Positions 48,588-60,830 of a stretch of 64,000 nucleotides of DNA are shown here, in pieces (position 1 is the first letter of the stretch; each line of letters opens with the position of its first letter). Position numbers and translations under genes: made by a program. This stretch comes from Oreohelix idahoensis (lineage: Eukaryota; Mollusca; Gastropoda; Stylommatophora; Oreohelicidae), in NCBI GenBank assembly GCA_024509875.1, contig JAMPIV010018953.1, forward strand, positions 92,771 to 156,770. Direction: 5' to 3'. The notes beneath the pieces are model-generated. The model was not told the origin of the DNA. It did no database searches and was given only the letters and a program-made list of their open reading frames with translations.

Positions 48588-49983
48588 TGTTGCGCTAAAC
48601 TTGTCGCAACTTATTCTGACCATGCATTTTGACTATAGTTAATTTTTTAATGCATGGGAAGTAACTCATGGAATTGTAGTCACTTTTATTTCTACAGTCG
48701 TCTAATCTTGATAGCTATCGTCAAGAAGTTGTCTTATCTTGATAGCTAGGGTTGTTGATAGTTGTGTGAACGATTTTGAGTCATGTTCATATATGGAGCG
48801 CTCAGATCGTCAGTTCTTTGAAAACAGTTGGCAATCGCAATGTTTCAAGATTCATTTCCTTTTAAGGTCCGAGTATTTAGTCGAACATCGTAGAACATTC
48901 TTCGTTTCGTAAGTTTAGCTGAGTTGTATTCGATTCGCGTGTTCTGCGCATGTCTCTGTTTGTGGCATTGTTTAAATGATTTCCGCCCAGGTCAGTCTGA
49001 GCAGAGATGCTGGTAAGGCGAGACATAGCGATGTGCTAGTCTTCGCTTAGTTTATTCAGGAAGGAGTCCTCATCATTGTTGTTCCTTTTTTGAGATGATA
49101 TATCTCTATATTATTCCAAATGCCTGGAGGCATATGTGATTTATGTGATTTAATTCCTGATGAACAGGTAACGGAATCCTTTTTCGTTGAGTAACTTTAT
49201 CGCCATCTTGTGATGTTGACTTTTGCTTAGCCTGCCTTATTATAAAGTCGGTGATATGACAAGTTTGCTCAGCTCACGATCCACTTATATTGTCACGCAT
49301 CGATTGATGCCTGTCCTACGGACTATTTGCTTCCTGACCTTTATTGATGGATCTAGGTTTGATACCTTTGCTGTATAAGGAACATAGAGGACGATAATGT
49401 GACGCTCAAAAGACATGCCTGTCTTGTTGAGGTCAAAAATTAGGAGACCAGATTTAATCTCCTAGTTGATATATACTAGCTCTTATGGAAAGGGGAAGTT
49501 TACTACCTGACTACATGTACAGCTGATTACGATATCCTAAAAGGCATAAGATTTACATTATTATGATGCTTGTCTGCTGTTCCTGATGAATTGGCTACGT
49601 CGATGATGTAATGACTATTGTTCTATACCAGTGATGTTACTGCATAATTATCTCCATGTATCTCGTCGTTGTGGCGTATATTATATGTTACCAACAACAT
49701 CACTTGCTGTTCAACGATTTATTGACTTTATACGTTTATGAATTGATGTGACGTCCTTATCTGATACTTGACTTCATAAACACGTCACACATAAACCATA
49801 CCACGACACCATAAGATCTTGCCTCATCATCCTTGGTGTCTGAGGGTGGCACACTACTCTGCAAAGGCCAGGATGATCATACCTTTAGAGAAGCAGATGA
49901 AATACAACACCCTCAACGTTGTGTGGCAAATGTGACATCCTCCACGGAACATTTATACACAACACACATTTTGCTACTCAACA
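48588..49983 (+). repeat. Copy 2, 3' LTR
   Basis: 1396 bp, same length as the 5' LTR. It ends ctactcaaca, followed at once by the CCTAG duplication and the resumed LINE reading frame. Confidence 0.95.
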
Positions 49984-50760
49984 CCTAGATACCTTTGATA
50001 AATTTAGCAAAACTAGCGGTTCAAAAATCAACATTAAAAAATCACAGATTATTGGTATAGGGCATTGGACAAATAAAACAGACTCTCTTTCCCCCAACCC
50101 CCCCCCCCCCCCCCCCCCCCCCCCATCCCCCAATCTAATACAAATAATTAATATGAAAATACACGGAATAAATTTCACGTCTGTACCATGGAAAATAACA
50201 AAGATATGTGGAAAGATATAACCTCAAAAGCTGAGAATAAATTAAACGTTACAAATATAATAATACTACAGTAATCGGCAGAAGCATTATTTGAAGACGT
50301 ATGTTATTCAAAAGTTATTATACATATGTAATATTTTAACCCTCCAAAAAGAACTCGAACAAAAATAAGTTCTTTAATCAGACACTTCATCTTCCGTCAC
50401 ACAATACAAAACATCAAACACAAAACATTAATGCATGATAAAATAAGAGAAGGTATATCCCTACAAGATATAATTACTAAAATCAAAAGTTCGAGAATCA
50501 AATTTATAAGTAATATAATAAGTGATCCACAAGGATATCCTTTAGCACATTATTATGTGGGACTACGAATAGCAAAATTATATCAATTTACCAACATTGT
50601 ACCGTATTATCTTGGAATCTTACCAAATTTTTACAAACAATCCTTTAGATACTTACAAGGAAACGAAACTATAATACATCGAACAACCAAAGAGATATAT
50701 AAATATTTAGTGTTAGCACAAGAATCTCATTTGTATCAAAGAATAAAGAGCGGGTATAGA
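49984..50760 (+). pseudogene. LINE RT fragment (L1/Tx1-like), part 2
   Basis: Resumes the LINE begun at 32809: TFDKFSKTSGSKINIKKSQ is the RT segment that follows the YADD box in L1/Tx1-type elements. It then runs into a 27-base C run (50098-50124) and further frames (for example 50431-50763, with GLRIAKLYQFTNIVPYYLG) that look like the diverged region after the RT. Frames are broken and no Cys/His end is seen. Confidence 0.7.
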
Positions 50761-51044
50761 TAAGGTAAATCAGATTACTCACAAGTGTACATATCTACAT
50801 ACATAAATACATATCTACATACATATCTACATACATATCAGAATCTTTATTCTCCATAAAATACATTAATATGTACAGACATGATATAATAGATACAACA
50901 TGGCATATAGGAGAATCATTAGAATTTACATAAAGTGTTGAAGACGTCTCAAGTAGTTATATGTGGGTGTTTTTACATCGAACCTTTGTGTTACACATAG
51001 ATAACAATTTTTCAAGCTTTCTAAAAGACATTGGCATATAATGA

Positions 51045-51265
51045 TATGATATCTTCTTCTTTCTTCTTCCGTCCTTAGCCACCGACCGTCAAAGCAGTCA
51101 GTGGCCATTACGCCTAGTGGCGTCTTAGGGCAACAGCAGATAGGTTTTCTTTGCCATTGTTTCCCATCACGCCTATTGGCGTCTTTAGGGCAATGGCAAA
51201 TCAATCCATCTGCTGTTGTTTCCGTAATCGAAGTGACTGGCAAACGGGTGATCAGCCCGTTGGTA
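51045..51265 (-). repeat. SINE-like repeat with RTE-type tail, copy 2
   Basis: Reverse-strand match to 13907-14105. It has two tandem units of about 50 bp, each with a gacgccNNtaggcgt hairpin, and a gaagaagaaagaag tail. It lies inside the 3' UTR of the RLE-type LINE copy, so it is younger than that copy. Confidence 0.65.
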
Positions 51266-51508
51266 TGATATGATATAACCTGCCAAAAATGAGAATTATT
51301 GAAATTTACAAAATGTGTGTGGAATACCATTCAAGTAGAGCCATATGGTTGTTTTTACATGGGGGTTTTATCAGAATTTTTGTTTGCCATAAAAAACTTT
51401 GACAGCTAGTAGAGTGAGATATTAAATATAGCATCAAATACAATAGTCGTTTGGTATAGTAGACAGAGCACAATTGAGATTAGACGGTGGGGAAAACATT
51501 TCAGCAAT

Positions 51509-52490
51509 TTAAAATGGGTGTTTTTTACATCGAAGTTTCCATATTCTGTAAGAACCTACAATTGCACTGATACTGACATATTTACATAAAACCTTTGCTT
51601 CAAATTTCCGCAACCCTAGCGACATTAATCCACTCACACACTTTGCATGCACATGACCCAAACTACCAATTATCAGTACGATTACATGTGTACGATAGCC
51701 TAGTTCGTTAATTTCTGCAGTCAATGGATAGTACTTATCAAATTTATGTTGGTAACATTTATCTAAATGGGCGTCATATGGTATTGCTGCCTCTACTATA
51801 AAAGCTGTTTTGTTCTGTCGATTGATTATCGTTAAATCAGGTTTTACGGCATGTGTGTTAAATGAGGTGTTACTGCTGCCGAAGAGTGATGGTTTAACTA
51901 TTATCTCTTTATTTATTGTTATGTCACTCTTATTATTGTATGAGGATTTCAGTTTCTCATAACTAATGTCTACAGCTCTATTGTGCCTTTGTTGGTATAA
52001 TGTTTGAAATTTGGTACATCCATTCAATAAATGTGACACTGTTTCGTATGGGTGGTTACATATTTTGCACATTTTCGTGTATGTCTGTGGGTAGTATAGA
52101 TGTAAATGACTGTCGCATTCCAGCAACTGTAACCTCGATCTCACAGCAAATGAAAGTATTTTATCACTTAATTTAACATTAGATAGAAAACCAGATGATA
52201 ATGAATGGTTTACACATTTCATTTCGCGCACTATTCTCCCTTGTGATGATTTACTTTTTAGTTCACTTAGAATTAGGTTAAGTTTATGTGATTTAAATCC
52301 AGAATAAAAAGCATTTGCTGACTTGTATGTTAGACTCACATCTTCATCTACATCTAAATGTACAGTGTAATGGCCACTGTTATCCACTTTCACACTCACT
52401 CCTTCACGCGCGCATTCTTCATTCAGTTCTACCCAAAATGATCTTGGCCACGATCTTTTAGCTAGATGGTTTGTTTCGTTTAACATACAT
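51509..52490 (-). pseudogene. 5'-truncated LINE: zinc knuckle and restriction-like endonuclease
   Basis: About 325 residues are open, the C-terminal part of a LINE protein. CKICNHPYETVSHLLNGC (about 52065-52015) is the CCHC motif that sits after the RT in R2/R4/NeSL-type elements. KPDLTII (about 51840) and IVEAAIPYD (about 51805-51780) form the PD...(D/E) core of the restriction-like endonuclease that nicks the target. RT and N-terminus are missing. The ATG at 52498 lies in the ATGT microsatellite and is not the true start. No internal stop, so a young copy. Confidence 0.85.
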
Positions 52491-53345
52491 ACATACATAC
52501 ATACATATCAGAATCTGTATTCTCCATAATACATTGATATGTATTGACATGATATAATAAAATACAACATGGCATATAGGAGAATCATTAGAATTTACAT
52601 AAAGTGTGGAAGACGTCTCAAGTAGTTCTATGTGGGTGTTTTTACATCGAATCTTGTGGTAACAGCCCTCATTAACGCTGTATGAATTTATGTAAATTTA
52701 CTTTACGTAAATTCTAATGATTCTCCTACATGCCATGTTGTATTTTATTATATCATGTCAGTACATATCAATGTATTTTCTGGAGAATAAAGATTCTGAT
52801 ATGTATGTATGTAGATATATTTGTTTGTATGTATGTATGTATGTAGATATGTATGTATGTAGATATGTGTGTATGTCTTTAAAAAATTGACATTTTTATT
52901 TGTAAAGAATATATATTGGTTTATGAAGCCACCGGAAAGAAACTATAGCTTCGTTATCAATGGCGACCGGATATTGTCACCCCTCATCGAGAATGGAAAG
53001 ATCCACTGACCCCTTACTAAGGTGCGCGTTGCTGAAAGACACGTTACCACAGCGCGGACAGGTGTCAGAATCGTAGAATCCAGTAGAATCGTGAAAGTTT
53101 GGTTTTTGCTCATGTCCCAAAAGACGGTGACGGTAACTGAAGGCTGGAGACTTTTGATGTCAGCTTGTAAACTGTGTACGAATTGAATTCAACGGATTAT
53201 GAACGTTTGGCGATTGTTTCCTGGGCGGAGTTTAGCACACTTGCGGACTCTAAATGATTATTCGATATGATATGGTGTTTTTATACTATATCAAGTACAT
53301 GTTAATGTATTTTTTTGGATAATAAAGATTATGATTATGTGTGTT

Positions 53346-56300
53346 AATGTATATGTGCTGGGGCTTGTACCAACCCATGTTTCTTTGTCCTTGAAGTTTC
53401 AGTTACATTTCTTTATAATTTTGGTGACTGAAAATACTATGTATGAGAATTAAAAAAACCCCCCCCCGAGGTATGTTGTGGGGTTGTAGGGGCTCCATCG
53501 GGACAGCCAGGCATCAATCTCATCTACTGCGTTGACGGCACCCCCCCTACCATCGTCTTCCAGGGATAATAACTGCAGAGAGTTGTAGTGGCGATCTTGC
53601 GTCCAAAGGGTATGTCTTTATGTGTCATGGTTAGGATGTAGGGGTCTCTTATTCTCAGGATAGAGATGAGACCTTGAGATTCTCAGGTGCGGTATGGAGG
53701 ATGTGGCATTTGTGGGTGTCTGCTTGTCGATTGCATACTTATCAAGTTAGGCCGGTGGGACCTTTTAGCTAGTGAGTTGGGGTTATTGTCGCACTGTGGC
53801 GAAGCACCCTGGAGTTTAATGTGAAAGCGTTGGGACGGAATGTTTTTAGAAGTAGGTTTTGGGAGAGGCATAAATGATGCGAGGCGACAGTCGCTTGTTG
53901 CGTGATTTGATTAGTTATGGTAGGTACGTCGGAATCTCTGGGGTCATAAACAGATGTGAATGTGGGGGTTAGTTGACTGTGAGTGAGTGCTGGGCGCGTA
54001 ATCCGTGTTGGGCAGGAATCATTTCAGGATGAGGAAGTTGGTTGGGTTTTTAGGATCTCAGAGGACCGAGGATATGGTGTACTGGATCGGGGTTCGTGCC
54101 ACTGTGCTGGAAGGTTTTCGACCTTGTCTCGGATTGGGTAAGGATGGAGATCGTGTGGCACTGGTTTGTTTACTTTAGTCCCTGTTGGCTCAATTGCGAG
54201 CCCCAGACGGAATGACACACTGCGAATTCAGAAACATATTACTTTAGCGGATGGAGGAGGTGCGGGGGTACTGTAGTTTACGTACCTGGTATTACGTATG
54301 TTTATGGGGGTCCGGGGAGACTTTATTTCGGCGCACTGAACGGCAAATAGTCTCAAATTCAGCATATATTATTTAGTGAGTGTTTGGTGCGTTCTCTGGG
54401 AAAGCCCGTGGTATCTACTTCGATTAAGTCACACACAGTAGAAGGTGAATCTGGGTCAAGATTGGTGGGAGGGGCGTGTTGTACTTCAGATCGGGGATGA
54501 CACAAAAGGTGTGGGGGGGGGGGGGGGGCGACGGGAGGTGGATATGCATGGGGAGGAGCGATATCTTGGTTACCAGGGAAGGTGTCTGTGTCGTAGGGCA
54601 GAAACTTGAGTTATCCTAAGATGTGCAGTTACTGACGAGTATGTGGGTCTATTGGTGGCCTTTGTAGTCATCAGCTTACAATCCACTCGGATGAGCAGTT
54701 ATGAGGCACACCTGACGGGATATGCTGCACACAATGGGTACTCGTTCACAAGTTACTTAGGCAAATTGGTACAGCGCCAGGTAGGTTTTCAGTGTGACAT
54801 ATTGTGCTGTTACGGACGGCATATCGAGTCTGCTATTGAAAGCCCCGGCGCTGATGGGAGAATAACGGGTTGCTAGTGTTTTAAGCAGTGGGGGTGACTG
54901 TGGGGGAAGGGTGGGGGTCATGAGGGACGGGGGGTGTCCCGGTTGTGAGGGGGGTGTCGCTGGTTGTATAGGTTATCAGGAGCAAGCAGACAGTCTAGAA
55001 TTGACTGAGTGATCTTGCACTCTGGGGCTGAGAGCCGATACAGATTTCGGCTTGTAACAGTGTTGGATAGGGGGTATTCATGGACTCTCGACGATGCTAC
55101 CACTTAGGCAGGGCGCGACTATATCCGCACCAAGTTGGGGCGCAGCTTTAAGGGAGTGAGTAAATAGGAGAGGTGGTTGGGGTACAGGAGATAATCCCAC
55201 CCCCCCAGGGTGGTGTCTGTTACAAGTGATTATGGTGGGTCATCGTGAGCACTGTTGAAAGTGGGGGGGGGTGTAGGCGAAGGTATATGGGTTTTGATGG
55301 GAGGCCGTAGCTACTAGTCCGTGGGATACACGTAAACAGTGGTTGTCCTGGGCAAGATGTTGTAGCTGAGAGCAGAGTGAGACCAGACTTGATTGTATGA
55401 CAAGAGTGGTGTTATGGAGTGATGAGATAGGAGAAATGTTGTAGGTACGTAGTATGGCATTATAGATTTGCTGTGTTGGTAGGGAAATAGCAGAGATAGG
55501 GATGAGTGATAGATCGTGAAGATTGCGTGGATGTTTGGCGTGACGGATTCAATATTAGGACCATGGACCATTTCTCCTGTTATATATATATATAGAGGCG
55601 GCGTCACCGTTGTCCCGGTCGTATGTACTTTCGGGGATTTCTAGATGCGTGTTACGTGAAAAGTGTTGTAAAAAAGAAAATGAACGTATGAGTGGGTTAG
55701 TGGGAGAGTGGGAGTGTGTCAAAAGGCGATGATAATCGGGTATGGGATTGATCGCCCCTGCTCAGGGAATAAAATAGGTACTTGCGAGGGAGCATTTGGT
55801 TGCGGGAAATCGTCGAGTATAGTGTCAGCGCGGGCCTTTGCGACGGGAGGAGTTGATGGAATCTATTTGGAGGGAGTGGGGGTGGGCGAATATGATGGTT
55901 GTTTGAGAGAGTTTATGGGGAATTTATGGGGGTTTCGTGCTAGTAATATGGGGGTATGTTATTGTTGTGTGAAAAAAAGATTTAGTCTTGTAGTATTTAG
56001 CCTTGCCTGGTTATGGGGATATCCCGGATAATATGTGATGATGTTGCTTAGGTGGGTAGGATCCCTCTATCGGGTGCCCCCGCTGAAGAGGTACATTGGG
56101 TTGGTATCTCCTAGGGGTTCTGGGGGGAATGTTTTGTTTTATGTTTTACTGTAGTTAAACTAGTATGAGGTTCGCACGCGATTTTGGTGCAAGTACGTAT
56201 CTATTTATGATGTGAGTGTGTAGGTTTGTTGGGTGGTGGGGGAGAGTGTAGGGCGTTTGACGTTAGCATGATTTGTATGGAGATGATTTGTACTTGGGGG

Positions 56301-57480
56301 ATATAGGGGGAGCAGGTGAGACATTTATTGCGTATTGAAGATAAGGTAGCACTAGTATATGTTGTATGTATGGATGTTTCAACTATACATGTGAGTCTGG
56401 CATAAGATGATAGAGTGATGACTTGTGGTAAATTAGGGATTTTGGAGTGTGATGGGGGGGGGCGACTCAACGCCCATTTGAGATGCGTTTGGATATTGTC
56501 AAATTTAATGAATTCAGACTCAGGCTCAGTCGATAGAAAAATTGGGGTAACCTATCTTTTCAGTGAGAGTCATGGCTGACAGCTTTGTTTCCATTTCATA
56601 TAGTTGATTTACAAGAATGCATTTTAAGATTACTGTACTGAGGTTGGCCCATAATTCTTCGGTGAGGGTGAAGATGGTAATAGGACAGTAAAAAATAGAA
56701 TTCATTAATTTAGTAAATGGAAAGTATTTTTTCCATGTATTAAAAATTGAGGGTGTTAGATGTGAGGGTAGAGTACGGAGGGAGGTTGCATATTTTATAT
56801 TGGGTAGGATAATTAGCAGATGGGTAGTAATAGGGATATTCATGGAAAGTGCAGTGTGAATATGGTGAAATGAACTGTGACTCCTGCGAGGGTTGTTCAT
56901 ACGCATTAGCCCATATTATGAGGTGTCCCCCCATTGACAGTGAATTATTATATTGAAGTTAAATGAGAGCGGATCGTGTTTAAGTCCTGAGAGGGACTGC
57001 AAGTATCTGTCAGCAATCAAGATGAGGAATAGTAAGGACTTGTCCTGAAAAGGACTGTTAGCTACGCCGTCCTTTCCAACTGCTGGAACTCGAAACGTTC
57101 ACATCTAATTCGAACACAGAATATAGATGAGCTGGCATGATGAAACCCTTGTTCTAGACTGTCCTTTCACATCCAATAGTTTCAGTAGATCATACACTGA
57201 GGCAGCCACTAGACCTCTTGCACATACCTTTACAGCTACGCCCTAACAGAGACTTCTAGTGTATTTTAGGTAGCTTGGTGAGCACTTAAAGGGATATTCC
57301 TGAAAATTGCTAGTACATGAAATGCTGATAAATACAAAGCCCTGAAAGGGTTACTAGTATCAGTCTGCTAGCGTGATGAAGCCCTCCAAAAGGACTGTTG
57401 GCTGAAGGTTTCTCAACTGTATCGAGCGTAACTTCTTTATTGCATATATAGTAACTTCAGTTGAAGCTCATTTCAGTCAT
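53346..57480. other. Strongly G-skewed DNA, no recognisable gene
   Basis: From about 53450 to 56950 the plus strand is rich in G and T and poor in C, with runs such as 16 G at 54513-54528. Minus-strand readings are therefore rich in Pro, Ser, Thr and His. The longest (56906-56526, 126 codons) includes FNTWKKYFPFTKL but I cannot place it. Plus-strand frames are Gly/Val-rich and look like shadows. From 57000 to 57480 short phrases such as gaaaggactgtt recur with no clear unit. Confidence 0.45.
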
Positions 57481-57499
57481 AACTAACTATGGCAATGCG

Positions 57500-57760
57500 T
57501 CCTTGAGGTGATATGCCTCAGCTGCTTTTTTTATTTTTCTGGTGCTCCTTTGGGTGCGTTCTTTTCTCTTCTTCTTGTTGTAAGAATTTCGTTTTGCCCA
57601 ATCTGTTGTGGCACCGTGGAGAGCATCGCCACTTAGTGCGATTGGTAGCTTCATCTTCCCAGTTGGCTAAATGTATGTCCTGTGCACCCATGTCTCTCTC
57701 GCACATGTTTAAATCTCAGCTGCGGTCGCTTGGCTGTTCTCTTGCCATCTGCCAGTTGTC
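57500..57760 (-). pseudogene. LINE C-terminal remnant (CR1/jockey-like)
   Basis: On the minus strand, KRPQLRFKH (about 57735-57705) followed after a one-base shift by ERDMGAQDIHLANWEDEA and RTKWR matches the pattern (R-P-x-L-R-F-K-D ... W-E ... A-x-x-R-x-x-W-R) at the end of many LINE ORF2 proteins. About 80 residues remain and the rest is decayed. The exact clade cannot be set. Confidence 0.6.
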
Positions 57761-58617
57761 AGTAGAAAATGTAGTAACTTCACTGAGCTAGGATTTTTGT
57801 TAGCGTAGTATCGGGTCTTCTGAACGTGTCTTGCTCTAATTTACACAATGAAAGCGGGGTTTCCACACAATGTTTCCCGTCTAGACATTACATTCTGTCT
57901 CATTGTCTACAAAGCTGACTCTGGGGTTTGTGTTTCATTCACATATTTCTCCGTGGTACTATGTTGTGAGGTTATGTGCTGAGAGCTGGGATCCATTGTT
58001 TCAGAAACGGCTGTTGTAGCGTCGAAAGTTGTATTGACTGTTGCTTTTATCAGGTACTATGTGGGTATTTGATTTAGAGCGTTTTCCCTGAGTCAAGATA
58101 GTAGCAATATCTGTGAGTGTGTATGTGCATCTGTGTGAGTGTGTACACGGGTTTGTCTTTAATGAGAGATACTGAGTTATGTATATGCATGTGTTTACGT
58201 TTTATGATGAACTTCAATTTTGGAGTGTGTATGTGTGTGTTTTTGCTTTATGATGGAACTCAATATTGGAGTGTGTGTGTATGATGTTTGTGTTTTATGA
58301 TGGAGCTCAGTACTGGGATTTGTAAATGTGTGTGTTTATTTTATGATGGTCTAGATACTGGTTTAAGTAAAAATGATGTCTGCAGGCCTTTTAAGATTTC
58401 AGTTAAGGCCCGGTCACTCCACATTTTGAGGCCATCTCGTGGTTTGGGAAGAGGGGTTAAAAATATTTTAGTATAAAGAATGGCATGTAGGAAAAAAAAA
58501 GGCTGAGTTGTGGCGCCCCTCCACCGGGAGATGAAGCCCTGGCCTAATGGTCCTGCTGATTCTTCCCCCCCCCCCCCAATCTCATAGAGCCTTGATGGCA
58601 CGTGTAAATATATATTA
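57761..58617. other. Non-coding; short GT-rich tandem at 58185-58360
   Basis: A unit of about 56 bp with ttttatgatggagctcaata and gtgtgtgtgt occurs about three times at 58185-58360. A C run lies at 58566-58577. No gene. Confidence 0.55.
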
Positions 58618-60480
58618 TATGCTACACTGTGGTCGCAAGTGTAAATATGTTGTATGTCACACTGGTTGCGATTGTAAATATATGTTATATGTTACTCTGT
58701 GGTCGCTAGTATAAATATGTTATGTGTCACACTGTGGTCGCTAGTATAAATATGATTTATACATATATATCACATTGTGGTCGAATGTATAAATATGTTA
58801 TATGTCACACTGTGGTCGCTAGTTTAAATATGTTATGTGTCACACTGTGGTCGCTAGTATAAATATGATTTATACATATGTATATATCACACTGTGGTCG
58901 CTAGTATAAATATGTTATGTGTCACACTGTGGTCGCTAGTATAAATATGATTTATACATGTATATCATACTGTGGTCGAATGTATAAATATGTTATATGT
59001 CACACTGGTTGCGATTGTAAGTATCCTATATATAAAATCCCAGCTTTTTCTGTCAGTGCGTAACGCTAAGGGATGCAACTTTGGTTGAAAGTTAGACGTT
59101 AATTTATTGTTTCCCTTATATGTACTCTCCCGAACATAGTAACACTTACCAAAGAAGAATGCGCAAATGACGGTGCCACTAACATCTCTCTTTCATACTT
59201 TGTACAAAATTATTTGGTTCCCTTATATCGGTGTATTTTTTCATTTAAAAAAGTACTTAAAAATATATTAATATTAAAGAGTGTAAAAGTACATTATTAG
59301 TAAAATTTTACTGGAAGATGCGGAGTTCCATGATCTAAGTTGTACCAGATTAAAACAACAGAAAATCAAGATGCTCTTCTGTCATGTTCAGACTTTTAAC
59401 ATCAGATGTAAAACAAATATTTTGGTTTTTTAAAATACTTTTGAATAAGTAAAATAGCCGTTAGGTATTGGTGCTTTTGAATTTAACTCCCGTCTTTTGA
59501 AAGGCTTTTACACTAGTATGTTATATGATACACTGTGGTGGCTAGTATAAATATGTTATATGTTACACTGTGGTCACTAGTATAAATATGTTATATATCA
59601 CAATGTGGTCGCTGGTATAAATATATGTTATATGTCACACTGTGATTGCTAGTATAAATATATGTTATATGTTACACTGTGGTTGCTAGTATAAATATGT
59701 TTTATGTTACACTGTGGTTGCTAGTATAAATATGTTAATTGTCACACTGTGGTTGCTAGTATAAATATGTTATATGTTACACTGTGGTTGCTAGTATAAA
59801 TATATGTTATATGTTACACTGTGGTTGCTAGTATAAATATATGTTATATGTTACACTGTGGTTGCTAGTATAAATATGTGTTATATGTTACACTGTGGTT
59901 GCTAGCATAAATATATGTTATATGTTACACTGTGGTTGCTAGTATAAATATGTTATATGTTACACTGTGTTTGCTAGTATATATATGTTATATGTTACAC
60001 TGTGGTTGCTTGTATAAATATATGTTATATGTTACACTGTGGTTGCTAGTATAAATATATGTTATATGTTACACTGTGGTCGCTAGTATAAATATATGTT
60101 ATATGTTACACTATGGTTGCTAGTATAAATATGTTATATGTTACACTGTGGTTGCTAGTATAAATGTATGTTATATGTTACACTGTGGTTGCTAGTATAA
60201 ATATGTTATATGTTACACTGTGGTTGCTAGTATAAATATGTTATATGTTACACTGTAGTTGCTAGTATAAATATATGTTATATGTTATACTGTGGTTGCT
60301 AATATAAATATATGTTACACTGTGGTCGTCACCATAAATATATGTTATATGCTACACTAAGGTCACGAGTGTAAATATATGTTAGATGTTACAGTGTGTT
60401 TGTAAGTGTAAATATATGTTATATATTACATTGTGGTTGCGACATTCTACACCGTACATGTTACATCATGGTAGAGGTAA
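58618..60480 (+). repeat. 33-36-bp minisatellite split by an insert
   Basis: The unit is of the form gttatatgttacactgtggt followed by tgctagtataaatat, with length variants that differ by an extra AT. The left block (58618-59023) has more GTCGC and TCACAC forms. The right block (59517-60480) is more uniform with GTTGC and TTACAC. No coding frame. Confidence 0.95.
59024..59516 (+). mobile_element. Helitron-like non-autonomous insert
   Basis: 493 bp that do not match the surrounding repeat. It begins TCCTATATATAAAATCCCAG and ends CACTAG, between A (59023) and T (59517), with no duplication. A 5' TC, a 3' CTRR end and insertion between A and T are Helitron traits, and the TATATATAAA start is common in Helitron families. 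A strong 3' hairpin is not obvious (only cttttgaaag just upstream), so confidence is moderate. Confidence 0.5.
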
Positions 60481-60502
60481 ATTATAAGTTGTATACTACG
60501 TT

Positions 60503-60830
60503 GTTAGCAAGCAAGAGGACATGCACACCAACATAGCTGGCAGACGCTGGAGCTGGGTTGGCCATGTCCTCAGAAGAGACCCCGATGCCATCACAAGAAC
60601 AGCTATGCTATGGACCCCTGAAGGAAAACGAAAGAGAGGCCGACCAAAAACAACTTGGCGGAGGACTGTGGAGGCTGAGATGCAAAGAATGAACCAGAGT
60701 TGGGGCACTGTACGAAGGATGGCCGCCGACCGAGCAAAGTGAAATCAATTTGTTGTTGCCCTACAAGACGCCACCAGGCGTAATGGCCACTGACTGCTTT
60801 GACGGTCGGCGGCTAAGGATCAAAGAGAAT
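60503..60830 (+). pseudogene. RTE-like LINE C-terminus and tail
   Basis: RRWSWVGHVLRRDPDAITRT, then WTPEGKRKRGRPKTTWRRTV and MAADRAK is the C-terminal block of RTE-type LINEs. A stop replaces the usual Trp codon at 60740, yet the following frame still reads on to ...RRNGH near 60786. The tail ggcgtaatggccactgactg is shared with the SINE-like repeats at 13907-14105 and 51045-51265, which marks this family as their likely LINE partner. Confidence 0.85.

Larger units (their letters stand above)
33127..49983 (+). mobile_element. Ty3/gypsy-class LTR retrotransposon with Gmr1-like gene order (copy 2), nested
   Basis: LTRs 33127-34522 and 48588-49983 (1396 bp each), flanked by CCTAG (33122-33126, 49984-49988). 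Same order as copy 1: Gag, PR, IN, RT, RNase H. It is swollen to 16.9 kb by element B (38371-44335) and a SINE (45046-46141), both inside integrase. Without them it would be about 9.8 kb. LTRs differ at about ten positions by eye. The LTR sequence is largely unlike that of copy 1 apart from the terminal TGTTGCG, so these are two families of one lineage, although their proteins are very similar. Confidence 0.93.
50780..53345. repeat. Cluster of RLE-type LINE 3' ends in ATGT/ACAT microsatellites
   Basis: The same 3' end (taaattctaatgattctcct, then gccatgttgtat, gaataaagattctgat and an ATGT-unit tail) occurs on the minus strand at about 50990-50800 and 52665-52490, on the plus strand at 52690-52825, and as a diverged copy at 53272-53345. 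The ATGT tracts lie at each junction. The long copy with coding sequence (51509-52490) starts exactly in the ATGT tail of the next copy. Confidence 0.75.

Noticed and set aside
53450..56950. Nuclear copy of mitochondrial DNA, suggested by strand skew
   Set aside because: Minus-strand frames, even reading TGA as Trp in mind, show no recognisable mitochondrial protein or rRNA segment.
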